From assembly GCA_964476895.1 (NCBI GenBank), contig CAYZCS010000016.1, forward strand, positions 1 through 17,320: DNA of 17,320 nt, written 5' to 3'. The position numbers and the translations under genes are program-made. The notes below the pieces were generated by a model. It saw only the letters and a list, made by a program, of their open reading frames with translations, made no database searches and was not told the DNA's origin. Below are positions 6,837 to 11,794 of this stretch, in pieces. How positions within the stretch are numbered: position 1 is the stretch's first letter; each line of letters opens with the position of its first letter. Origin of the DNA: JALYJZ01 sp964476895. Its GTDB lineage: Bacteria; Patescibacteriota; SICC01.

Positions 6837-7391
6837 ATGCCAAAGCAGAACGACACATCGGGTCAGCCCGCTCCGGCGCAACAGACGCCGGAGGAAACGA
6901 AAGGCGCGCCCACGACCCAGGCGGACGCCGAACGACCGCTGCTTGCCTGGCAGACCAGGGAATTCCAGGAGTTCGACCGGAACCGGCGCTGGTATGTCAT
7001 CGCGCTGGTATTCGGAGCGATTCTCGTGGCCGGCGCGCTCGTGCTCCAGCAGTGGCTCGTGGGGGCGGTCTTCGCGCTGGCGACGTACGTAGTGGTCCGC
7101 CATGCCGACGACAAGCCGCGCCTGCTTTCGGTCGCGATCTCCAAGCTCGGGGTGGAGATCGGCGGCACCTTCCATCCGTACAGCGAACTCAAGACGTTCT
7201 GGATCATCTACAAGCCCCCGGTGAAGACCCTGACGATCCAAAGTACCAGCCGGTTCCGCCCGCTGATCAAGGTGAGCCTGGAGGACGTCGACCCGCTGGC
7301 GGTACAAGGCGCGCTCAAGGATCACCTGCCGGAGCAGCAGAAGCAGACCGAAGACTTCATCGACAAGTTCAGCCGGTGGATCCGGCTGTAG
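6837..7391 (+). CDS. Two-helix membrane protein of a family common in Patescibacteria
   Basis: A 184-residue protein of unknown function. Residues 1-34 are a disordered Pro/Gln/Thr-rich tail. They are followed by LAWQTREFQEF (36-46), a Trp/Tyr-containing stretch, two membrane helices (about 52-70 and 72-89), and a C-terminal cytoplasmic domain. That domain reads DDKPRLLSVAISKLGVEIGG, HPYSELKTFWIIYKPP (113-128), then EDVDPLAVQGALKDHLPE. The pattern of two helices and a PH-like beta domain containing YxELKxFWIIYxPP matches proteins I associate with Candidate Phyla Radiation genomes. This is recall, not a search. It is preceded by a good promoter. I see no clear Shine-Dalgarno site (AGGACAGCAAC before ATG). 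Confidence 0.75.
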   Translation: MPKQNDTSGQPAPAQQTPEETKGAPTTQADAERPLLAWQTREFQEFDRNRRWYVIALVFGAILVAGALVLQQWLVGAVFALATYVVVRHADDKPRLLSVAISKLGVEIGGTFHPYSELKTFWIIYKPPVKTLTIQSTSRFRPLIKVSLEDVDPLAVQGALKDHLPEQQKQTEDFIDKFSRWIRL

Positions 7392-7447
7392 TGCTTGTCC
7401 GCTGATCACCAGCAATCTCGTTGTAGAAGTTGGGATACGGTAGTACG

Positions 7448-7500
7448 CTTTCAAGCTACGGCCTGCGCCAAGACAGTATCTTGGTATCGAACCTTGAAAG
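7448..7500 (+). promoter_or_regulatory. Two-tier hairpin covering the ribosome-binding site of the DUF218 gene
   Basis: CTTTCAAG (7448-7455) is the exact complement of CTTGAAAG (7493-7500). The second arm runs into the Shine-Dalgarno sequence AAAGGAG (7497-7503) of the next gene. A second stem, CCAAGA/TCTTGG (7468-7473/7479-7484), stacks inside. If the mRNA begins upstream of 7448, folding would hide the ribosome site. A possible promoter (TTGTAG with TACGCT at 17 nt) would start too late to include the left arm, so the idea depends on the real start. Confidence 0.4.
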
Positions 7501-7507
7501 GAGTCGG

Positions 7508-8023
7508 ATGGCAACCGCCGCATTGGTGTTTTGTTACGGCGTCTTCGACCCGAGCCTCCGGACGAAAAAGGAGATGCGAGGCTACGAGGAATACCTGAGG
7601 GGAGTGGCCGCGGCGATTCGGGAGTTGCGTCCCGATTACGTTGCGGTGTGCGGAGGATTTACGAACGACCAAGCGGAAGCCTCCGAGACAGGATCTGTAC
7701 TGCCCCACCTCAGAGAGCTGGTCGGCGAGATGGAGACGGTATTCCTCCTGGAGGAGTATAGCAAGTCTACTCCCCAAAACTTCGAGTACGGTCTGATGAA
7801 ACTGAGCCAGTACGCAGATGGTCTGGACATGGTCACGGTCTTTTGCGACCAGTACCGGGGTCCGAAAGTCCGCATTCTAGCTCGCCGTTTCTACCAAGTG
7901 CCTTGCCAGATCCGAGCCATTCACCGGAAAGACATTCACCCCCGCAGTTCCTGGCCCCGGCAACTCTCCGAGGCAGTGCGGTATTCGCTTCTCTCCCACG
8001 AGCGACTGCTCCGCAATCCCTGA
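7508..8023 (+). CDS. DUF218 (YdcF/SanA/ElyC-like) protein
   Basis: The 171 residues match the DUF218 pattern. There is an opening beta strand ALVFCYGVFDPS, a helix with a YLRGVAAAIRE segment, DYVAVCGGFTN (44-53, the family's SGG-type turn), ASE at 58-60, and LLEEYSKSTPQN (80-91), which corresponds to the conserved ExxSxxTxxN signature. Family members such as SanA, ElyC and YdcF are linked to cell-envelope or cofactor functions, but the biochemical role is not settled. No signal peptide or membrane helix is visible, so this one looks cytoplasmic. The start at 7508 is set by the Shine-Dalgarno site AAAGGAG four bases upstream; the frame is open further upstream but lacks a ribosome site. Confidence 0.75.
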   Translation: MATAALVFCYGVFDPSLRTKKEMRGYEEYLRGVAAAIRELRPDYVAVCGGFTNDQAEASETGSVLPHLRELVGEMETVFLLEEYSKSTPQNFEYGLMKLSQYADGLDMVTVFCDQYRGPKVRILARRFYQVPCQIRAIHRKDIHPRSSWPRQLSEAVRYSLLSHERLLRNP

Positions 8024-8027
8024 CCCT

Positions 8028-8068
8028 GCGCTTCGCGATGCACAGCACAATCCTGCGTCGCGAAGCGC
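8028..8068 (+). terminator. Long GC-rich hairpin without a U tail
   Basis: GCGCTTCGCGA (8028-8038) and its perfect complement TCGCGAAGCGC (8058-8068) extend inward by four more pairs (one G-U) to a 15-bp stem with an 11-nt loop. It begins five bases after the stop of the DUF218 gene. No T run follows, so it may be a mRNA 3' end protector, a weak terminator or a processing site rather than a classic intrinsic terminator. A second small hairpin, GACCTG/CAGGTC (8093-8111), follows. Confidence 0.45.
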
Positions 8069-8129
8069 TCCCTCTCGCATAGCGACTGACGAGACCTGGG
8101 AAGTTCAGGTCGAAAGGGAAAATAATAGC

Positions 8130-8135
8130 TACAAT
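8130..8135 (+). promoter_or_regulatory. Candidate -10 (TACAAT) for tRNA-Arg(GCG) and the exchanger
   Basis: TACAAT lies 17 nt before the first base of the tRNA. The -35 region is poor (AGGTCG at 17 nt). It is the only plausible promoter for both the tRNA and the exchanger gene that starts 30 nt after it. Confidence 0.4.
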
Positions 8136-8152
8136 GGGATGCGTGTGCATAC

Positions 8153-8225
8153 GCGCCTGTAGCTCAGTGGATAGAGCGTCGGCTTGCGGAGCCGGAAGTC
8201 GCAGGTTCGAATCCTGCCAGGCGCG
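8153..8225 (+). tRNA. tRNA-Arg(GCG)
   Basis: A 73-nt tRNA: acceptor GCGCCTG/CAGGCGC with discriminator G, D arm GCTC...GAGC, anticodon stem TCGGC/GCCGG around TTGCGGA (anticodon GCG, codons CGC and CGU), T arm GCAGG TTCGAAT CCTGC. CCA is not encoded. Bacteria usually read these codons with an ACG anticodon changed to ICG, so a plain G34 form is unusual. Confidence 0.93.
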
Positions 8226-8255
8226 CATGAGCATACGCTCGAACACCCACACCGC

Positions 8256-9188
8256 ATGAATGAGATCCTGCTCTGGTCGCTGATCTTCCTCGCCTCCCTC
8301 GCGGTGATGCTCCGCGGCGCGGATTGGCTGCTGGTGAGCGGTGAACGGATCGGACGGGCCAAAGGGCTCCCGCCGTTCGTGATCGGCGTGCTGATCGTCG
8401 GCATCGGGACGTCGCTCCCGGAACTGGTTTCCAGCCTCGCGGCGGTCCTGCAGGGTGCCACCGAGATCGTCCCGGCCAACGCGATCGGATCCAACATCAC
8501 CAATATCCTGCTGGTCGTCGGGCTCTCCGCGGTGGTCGCCCGGAAACTGGAAGTCACCAAGAACCTTGTGGACCTGGAGCTGCCGCTCCTCGCCATCGCT
8601 ACTGCGATGGCCGCCGGCGCGATGGCGGACCGTTCGGTCAGCCAGGCGGAAGGCGCGTTCCTGGTCCTGGCGTTCGGCGTCTACGTAGCATACACGTTGC
8701 TGTTCCGGGAACGGCCGAAGGCGATCGGGAAGCGACCGAAGACGAACGGTGGTACCGCGCTTAAGCTGATCGTCGGAGCGATCGCCCTGGCGGTCGGTGC
8801 CAACTACGTGATCGAGTCCGTGGTCAGGCTCGCGGACCTGTTCAACGTCAGTGCCGGGGTGATCACGCTGGCAGCCGTCGCGCTCGGTACCTCGCTCCCG
8901 GAGCTGACCGTCTCGCTCAAGGCCGCGTTCCGCGGGGACTCGGAGGTTGCGCTGGGAAACATCTTCGGCTCCAACGCGATCAATGCCTTGCTCGTACTGG
9001 GCCTTCCGGCACTCTTCGCGGGGCTGGCCGTCGACCAGCAGACGTTCTCCCTGGCCCTGCCGGTCTTCGTAGTGGTTACGCTGCTATTCATCCTGTCGGG
9101 GCTGTCGCGGCGGATCCACATCTACGACGGCGGCCTCTACGTGCTGATCTACTGCTGGTTCATCGGCCGGCTGTTCGGGCTGGTCTAG
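8256..9188 (+). CDS. YrbG/CaxA-type sodium/calcium exchanger
   Basis: A membrane antiporter of the cation/Ca2+ exchanger superfamily, 310 residues and about ten transmembrane helices, exporting Ca2+ in exchange for Na+ (or K+/Na+). Both alpha repeats that build the ion path are intact. The first has GTSLPEL at 51-57 and AIGSN at 76-80. The second has GTSLPEL at 211-217 and IFGSN at 236-240. A short cytoplasmic loop rich in Lys/Arg (RERPKAIGKRPK) separates the halves. Length is typical for bacterial YrbG. The ATG at 8256 (MNEILLWSLIFL) begins the first helix directly; longer readings run back into the tRNA and are not real. There is no Shine-Dalgarno site. It probably shares a transcript with the tRNA-Arg genes on either side. 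Confidence 0.93.
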   Translation: MNEILLWSLIFLASLAVMLRGADWLLVSGERIGRAKGLPPFVIGVLIVGIGTSLPELVSSLAAVLQGATEIVPANAIGSNITNILLVVGLSAVVARKLEVTKNLVDLELPLLAIATAMAAGAMADRSVSQAEGAFLVLAFGVYVAYTLLFRERPKAIGKRPKTNGGTALKLIVGAIALAVGANYVIESVVRLADLFNVSAGVITLAAVALGTSLPELTVSLKAAFRGDSEVALGNIFGSNAINALLVLGLPALFAGLAVDQQTFSLALPVFVVVTLLFILSGLSRRIHIYDGGLYVLIYCWFIGRLFGLV

Positions 9189-9227
9189 CTGTTCGGACCG
9201 GCCCGAGGGCTTAAGATAGAGAGGTAC

Positions 9228-9300
9228 GTCCTTGTAGCTCAGTGGATAGAGCGCTTGCCTCCGGAGCAAGAGGTCGCAGGTTCGAATCCTGCCAAGGACG
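9228..9300 (+). tRNA. tRNA-Arg(CCG)
   Basis: A 73-nt tRNA: acceptor GTCCTTG/CAAGGAC with discriminator G, anticodon stem CTTGC/GCAAG around CTCCGGA (anticodon CCG, codon CGG), T arm GCAGG TTCGAAT CCTGC. CCA is not encoded. Its D arm and T arm are the same as in tRNA-Arg(GCG), so the pair may have arisen by duplication. It begins 39 nt after the exchanger's stop codon. A TAAGAT hexamer upstream is a weak -10 candidate. Confidence 0.95.
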
Positions 9301-9302
9301 CA

Positions 9303-9331
9303 TTGAGGCGGCGCGGCCGCTCCGGTACGAT
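9303..9331 (+). promoter_or_regulatory. Promoter TTGAGG-17-TACGAT for the attenuator transcript
   Basis: TTGAGG (9303-9308) starts three bases after the tRNA-Arg(CCG). A 17-base GC-rich spacer and TACGAT (9326-9331) follow. The expected start of RNA, six to eight bases on, coincides with the GTG at 9338, so the leader ORF would be leaderless. Confidence 0.55.
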
Positions 9332-9337
9332 GGGGCC

Positions 9338-9394
9338 GTGATCAGCCGAAGTAACAAGACGTTCTTTTACTTCATCCCGCTCCGCGGTGGCTGA
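9338..9394 (+). CDS. Candidate 18-residue leader peptide rich in Phe/Tyr
   Basis: GTG-initiated reading frame of 18 codons plus TGA coding MISRSNKTFFYFIPLRGG. Codons 9-12 are Phe-Phe-Tyr-Phe. The start codon lies six bases after a -10 hexamer, and the frame ends just before an alternative-hairpin region with an intrinsic terminator. This layout resembles leader peptides such as PheM and PheL of Escherichia coli, where slow reading of Phe codons lets the downstream gene be transcribed. That the peptide is made is inference. Confidence 0.45.
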   Translation: MISRSNKTFFYFIPLRGG

Positions 9395-9439
9395 TTGACG
9401 TACCGTCCGTACCAATCGCCACCGTCCGGTGGCTTTTTT
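9341..9439 (+). promoter_or_regulatory. Attenuator-like region with mutually exclusive hairpins and terminator
   Basis: Four segments can pair in exclusive ways. Segment 1 ATCAGCC (9341-9347) pairs with GGCTGAT (9389-9395). Segment 2 CGGTGGC (9385-9391) pairs with segment 3 GCCACCG (9418-9424). Segment 3 pairs with segment 4 CGGTGGC (9427-9433), which is followed by six T (9434-9439), an intrinsic terminator. Segments 2 and 4 are identical, as expected of an antiterminator. The Phe/Tyr codons of the leader peptide lie between segment 1 and segment 2, so ribosome position would choose the fold. A small GTAC/GTAC hairpin (9400-9412) lies between. Confidence 0.6.
9418..9439 (+). terminator. Intrinsic terminator within the leader
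   Basis: GCCACCG and CGGTGGC form a tight GC-rich stem, with a 4-nt loop if the innermost pair opens, followed by TTTTTT. It lies 18 nt before the GTG of the 62-residue gene, so it would control that gene rather than end the tRNA transcript only. Confidence 0.72.
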
Positions 9440-9457
9440 AATTGAAAGGAGGAAAAC

Positions 9458-9646
9458 GTGATTGGAAACGAAGGATCGCCCGAAGGTATTCCTGATCCGG
9501 GTGAAGCGCAGCCGGAGGAACGGGCCGGCGACGAAGAAAGTCGCGTAGAACGGCTTGGCCCGGACCGGCCGCCCGAGCCGCTGGCCGGCTCCGCTCCCGA
9601 AGCGCCGCGGGTCCATGGCTACAAGTCGCCGTGGGAATATCGATAA
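9458..9646 (+). CDS. Small acidic protein, 62 residues, unknown function
   Basis: GTG start with an excellent Shine-Dalgarno site AAGGAGG five bases upstream. The product is rich in Glu, Pro, Gly and Asp, has no cysteine and no membrane segment, and looks disordered (NEGSPEGIPDPGEAQPEE, then PDRPPEPLAGSAPEAP). Its only patterned part is the C-terminus HGYKSPWEYR. I do not recognise it. It is the sole gene behind the attenuator-like leader; a new promoter follows 9 nt after its stop codon, so it is not obviously part of a longer operon. Confidence 0.55.
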   Translation: MIGNEGSPEGIPDPGEAQPEERAGDEESRVERLGPDRPPEPLAGSAPEAPRVHGYKSPWEYR

Positions 9647-9655
9647 TTACTTCGG

Positions 9656-9683
9656 TTGACAAACTTATTGTAGTTGGTAGGAT
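9656..9683 (+). promoter_or_regulatory. Promoter TTGACA-16-TAGGAT
   Basis: A perfect -35 (9656-9661), a 16-base AT-rich spacer and TAGGAT (9678-9683). It is one of the best promoters in the window. It drives a segment with no sizeable gene before the tRNA-Ser(CGA) at 10084. The expected RNA start is near 9690. Confidence 0.75.
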
Positions 9684-10022
9684 ACTCTTGTCCTGAGTGA
9701 CTGCAAGCCGTTTCACGGCTGAAGTACGAGCCGCCTGGCTTGTAGCTCATTCCCATCTCAAATCCCAAGGAGGGATGCTGCTGATGCAGACGCCGACCAC
9801 GATCCCCGGCTCCCGCGGCCACCCGGCCACCGAGCCCACCACGCACACCGCGTTCTGCGACCACCACGGCACCGGCGACCTGACGGGCACGTAGCCCGCC
9901 GCCGACGCCTCCGCATGTCACGCATGCCCCGGACAATCAGCTGCGTGACGGGATGAGATGAGGAAACTCAAAGCAGAGAGTTGCATGACGACCCCTGTCG
10001 CCCCCAACTCTCTGCCTCATCC
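9684..10022 (+). ncRNA. Candidate structured transcript with a tiny ORF and several hairpins
   Basis: This 340-nt stretch follows a strong promoter and holds no gene longer than 36 codons. It contains AGCCGT/ACGGCT (9706-9720), which competes with CAAGCC/GGCTTG (9704-9709/9737-9742). It also has an 8-bp stem GTCACGCA/TGCGTGAC (9917-9924/9942-9949). A three-level hairpin spans 9957-10021, with GATGAG/CTCATC outside, an 11-bp perfect GCAGAGAGTTG/CAACTCTCTGC stem (9973-9983/10005-10015) and CGAC/GTCG at the tip. I found no match to tmRNA, RNase P RNA or SRP RNA signatures by eye. It could be a regulatory RNA, a leader for tRNA-Ser(CGA), or a mRNA for the small ORF at 9784. Confidence 0.35.
9784..9894 (+). 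CDS. Possible 36-residue small protein
   Basis: ATG at 9784 stands 10 nt after a strong Shine-Dalgarno sequence AAGGAGG (9768-9774 region), itself within a short ATCCC/GGGAT hairpin. The frame codes a Thr/His/Gly/Pro-rich peptide (MQTPTTIPGSRGHPATEP, then TTHTAFCDHHGTGDLTGT) with one cysteine beside three histidines. I do not recognise it. A good promoter lies 100 nt upstream. The ribosome site argues for translation; the low-complexity product argues for caution. Confidence 0.35.
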   Translation: MQTPTTIPGSRGHPATEPTTHTAFCDHHGTGDLTGT

Positions 10023-10083
10023 TACCCGCCGACGGGCCGGGACGGGCTTTGAGCTGAGCGGATTTACAATAGACTGGAGATAC

Positions 10084-10170
10084 GGAGGAGTGCCGGAGCG
10101 GTCGAACGGGGCGGTCTCGAAAACCGTTAGGCCCGCAAGGGTCTCGGGGGTTCGAATCCCTCCTCCTCCG
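10084..10170 (+). tRNA. tRNA-Ser(CGA)
   Basis: An 87-nt tRNA: acceptor GGAGGAG/CTCCTCC with discriminator G, anticodon stem GCGGT/ACCGT around CTCGAAA (anticodon CGA, codon UCG), long variable arm, and T arm with GGTTCGAATCC. CCA is not encoded (GCAAC follows). A TACAAT hexamer 11 nt upstream may be its -10. Confidence 0.93.
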
Positions 10171-10174
10171 CAAC

Positions 10175-10203
10175 TTTACATCCCCGGACCCAGGCACTAC
10201 GAT
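10175..10203 (+). promoter_or_regulatory. Promoter TTTACA-17-TACGAT
   Basis: TTTACA (10175-10180), 17 bases, TACGAT (10198-10203), starting five bases after the tRNA-Ser(CGA). The RNA would begin near 10210 and give the sigma-like gene a 27-nt leader carrying its GGAGG site. Confidence 0.6.
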
Positions 10204-10236
10204 GTGCCGTCAATCGATTAATCGGGCGGAGGTCGA

Positions 10237-10524
10237 ATGAAACGGGAAGAAATCATCGAGAGGCTTACCGAGTCCGCCGAGGCCGCGCAGGCGGAGTCCG
10301 ACGAGGGCCGGGAGGACGAGGAGCTCTTCGAAGCGCTGGCAACCCTTCGCTACCGCGAACGTCGCGTGCTTGAAATGCGGTACGGGCTGGACGGCGAACC
10401 ACCCCGGACGCTCACCGAAATCGGAAAGTCGTTCAACGTCACCGGGGAACGCGTGCGTCAGATATCCAACCACGGGCTTACCCGCCTGTCCGAGACTCTC
10501 GCGGCAGGCAATGAGCATGTATGA
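10237..10524 (+). CDS. Stand-alone sigma-70 region 4 protein
   Basis: A 95-residue protein consisting of a charged N-terminal helix (1-30, rich in Glu) and a complete sigma-70 region 4. LATLRYRERRVLEMRYGLDG is at 34-53. A helix-turn-helix follows in RTLTEIGKSFNVTGERVRQI (57-76), close to the -35-recognition helix of primary sigma factors (VTRERVRQIE). Regions 1-3 are absent, so it cannot act alone as a sigma factor. It may bind the RNA polymerase beta flap or -35 DNA, or pair with another subunit. The ATG at 10237 has GGAGG four bases upstream. It overlaps the XRE-type gene by 14 nt, so the two form one unit. Confidence 0.82.
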   Translation: MKREEIIERLTESAEAAQAESDEGREDEELFEALATLRYRERRVLEMRYGLDGEPPRTLTEIGKSFNVTGERVRQISNHGLTRLSETLAAGNEHV

Positions 10525-10927
10525 ACAGCAGACAGCATCGATTGGCGGCACGCTGCGACACAAACGCCTCGACCAAGGTTGGCGCCTTGAGGATCTCGGG
10601 GCGAGAGCCGGAATTTCGTACCCGTACCTAAGCAAAATTGAACGGGATCAGGTGATTCCTTCAGCTGAGGCGTTGAAGCGAATTTCCTGCGAACTGGGGC
10701 TTGATATCAAGGACCAGGAAGGGTTGCTGCAAGAGCGTGACGTGCACGTGTGGGCAAAAGAACTGGGTGTCGACAGCGAAACATCCCGAATCATGCTTCA
10801 AATCTCACGACTGGATCCGGAATCACGCATAGCCATACTGCACCTCGTGGAAACCTGTCCGGTTCTTGAACCGGAAGGGCGACGTGAGCTGTTAGCAGGC
10901 TTTTCCGAGCACGCGGACGCTCGGTAG
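10511..10927 (+). CDS. XRE-family helix-turn-helix regulator
   Basis: A 138-residue DNA-binding protein. Residues 10-65 form a Cro/CI-type helix-turn-helix: IGGTLRHKRLDQGWRLEDLG, then ARAGISYPYLSKIERDQVIP and SAEALKRISCELGLD. The key recognition pattern is G-x-S-xx-YLSKIE. The C-terminal half is helical with no recognised domain (VWAKELGVDSETSRIMLQIS and SRIAILHLVETCP). Starts at 10511 or 10517 are possible, both overlapping the end of the sigma region 4 gene; neither has a strong Shine-Dalgarno site, which suits translational coupling. Base composition is a little poorer in GC than its neighbours. It may control its own unit or team with the region 4 protein; this is inference. Confidence 0.85.
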   Translation: MSMYEQQTASIGGTLRHKRLDQGWRLEDLGARAGISYPYLSKIERDQVIPSAEALKRISCELGLDIKDQEGLLQERDVHVWAKELGVDSETSRIMLQISRLDPESRIAILHLVETCPVLEPEGRRELLAGFSEHADAR

Positions 10928-10961
10928 CAGCTAGCCCTGCACGTTCAAGAACTCTAGCCGG

Positions 10962-10967
10962 TATGAT
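10962..10967 (+). promoter_or_regulatory. Candidate -10 (TATGAT) of tRNA-Ser(GCU)
   Basis: TATGAT lies 16 nt before the tRNA. No good -35 is seen (GCACGT at 17 nt), so the call is weak. Confidence 0.35.
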
Positions 10968-10983
10968 GGATACGCGTTAACAC

Positions 10984-11073
10984 GGAGAGGTACCCAAGTG
11001 GCTGAAGGGGCTGGATTGCTAATCCGGTAGGTCGGCGTTAGCCGGCGCGAGGGTTCGAATCCCTCCCTCTCCG
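10984..11073 (+). tRNA. tRNA-Ser(GCU)
   Basis: A 90-nt tRNA: acceptor GGAGAGG/CCTCTCC with discriminator G, anticodon stem CTGGA/TCCGG around TTGCTAA (anticodon GCT, codons AGC and AGU), long variable arm, T arm GGGTTCGAATCCC. CCA is not encoded. Confidence 0.95.
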
Positions 11074-11111
11074 CAGCATATGAGCGTCCCGGTGATCACG
11101 TGCCCGGGGGG

Positions 11112-11120
11112 TGATACAGT
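11112..11120 (+). promoter_or_regulatory. Extended -10 (TGATACAGT) for a leaderless mRNA
   Basis: TG-A-TACAGT is an extended -10 form. The ATG at 11129 is eight bases after it, leaving essentially no leader. Confidence 0.45.
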
Positions 11121-11128
11121 AAGAGGTC

Positions 11129-11746
11129 ATGCGCCGAGACAGCTCCAGTGAGATAGCCAAGATCGACGGTATGGAAGTACCTGAAACGTTAGCAGAGACG
11201 GGCGAGTCGGTTACTACGCTAGTGCCTAAGATTTTAGAGAGCAGGCAGGTCTCGAAATACCGACTGCGGCGGTATGTGCCGAAGACCGATGACGCGTTCG
11301 ACGAAGAAAGAACATTCAGTGATCCCGGCCAACTCCCGGCCAACGTAGAGCTAATCGGAAAAAGCGACGACGAGCGTGCGCTCGTATCGCTCTCATCCAA
11401 AGTAGACATCGATGGAGAACGCTTGCACCTGCCCCTGATAGATTTCTCTAATGCACGAATCCCCGATCTGGGAATCGCGGACGTGGAAGCGACCTTACTC
11501 AGGTTGGGCCAACGACGTGGTTTCATCCTCCACTCGGGAAGATGTTTCCATTATTACGGCCTCGAGCCCCTGACTGAAGCGGATTGGCAGGCGCTCATGA
11601 TGCGGTCTGCCGAAGAGCCGTCCATCGGTGAAGGGTACATCCGTCGTCAGCTACCCCGTGGCGCCTCTTACTTACGACAAAATACCGGTCCTTCGCGACC
11701 CCACCTGCCTCACGTGGTAAAGGTATTTTCGAAACCACGAGGATAG
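11129..11746 (+). CDS. Orphan protein with faint primase/polymerase-like motifs
   Basis: A 205-residue soluble protein I cannot place firmly. The C-terminal half has a distinctive order of motifs: HLPLIDFSN (100-108), GFILHSGRCFHYYG (131-144), LTEADWQ (148-154), YIRRQLPRGASYLRQNTG (170-187), and PHLPHVV (191-197). The segments LPLID, SGRxFH and the later Arg/Leu elements recall archaeo-eukaryotic primase motifs (hhD, SGxxxH). I also recall longer unnamed bacterial proteins with SGxGYHxYG...W...RxLxxG...LR. The second primase motif Asp is not evident, so activity is doubtful. The N-terminal half is polar without known features. It is a single gene between the tRNA-Ser(GCU) and a strong terminator. 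Confidence 0.6.
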   Translation: MRRDSSSEIAKIDGMEVPETLAETGESVTTLVPKILESRQVSKYRLRRYVPKTDDAFDEERTFSDPGQLPANVELIGKSDDERALVSLSSKVDIDGERLHLPLIDFSNARIPDLGIADVEATLLRLGQRRGFILHSGRCFHYYGLEPLTEADWQALMMRSAEEPSIGEGYIRRQLPRGASYLRQNTGPSRPHLPHVVKVFSKPRG

Positions 11747-11749
11747 ATA

Positions 11750-11773
11750 GAAGCCCGCCGATCGGCGGGCTTC
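11750..11773 (+). terminator. Strong hairpin terminator between convergent genes
   Basis: GAAGCCCGCC and GGCGGGCTTC form a perfect 10-bp stem around GATC, followed on the plus strand by TTCGTT. It is palindromic and sits between the ends of the orphan at 11129 and the minus-strand secreted protein at 11795, so it may serve both. Confidence 0.75.
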
Positions 11774-11794
11774 TTCGTTAGGCATCTGCGGTTC

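Noticed and set aside
9338..9440. T-box riboswitch
   Set aside because: The GGTGG element near 9386 looks similar, but the conserved T-box bulge and the specifier stem are missing; peptide-coupled attenuation fits better.
9684..10022. tmRNA, RNase P RNA or SRP RNA
   Set aside because: No tRNA-like 3' half, no tag ending in AA-stop with a resume codon, no RNase P core motif and no SRP tip-loop signature seen by eye.
9958..10221. 87-codon frame spanning the large hairpin and tRNA-Ser(CGA)
   Set aside because: It reads straight through a complete tRNA gene; protein-coding use is not plausible.
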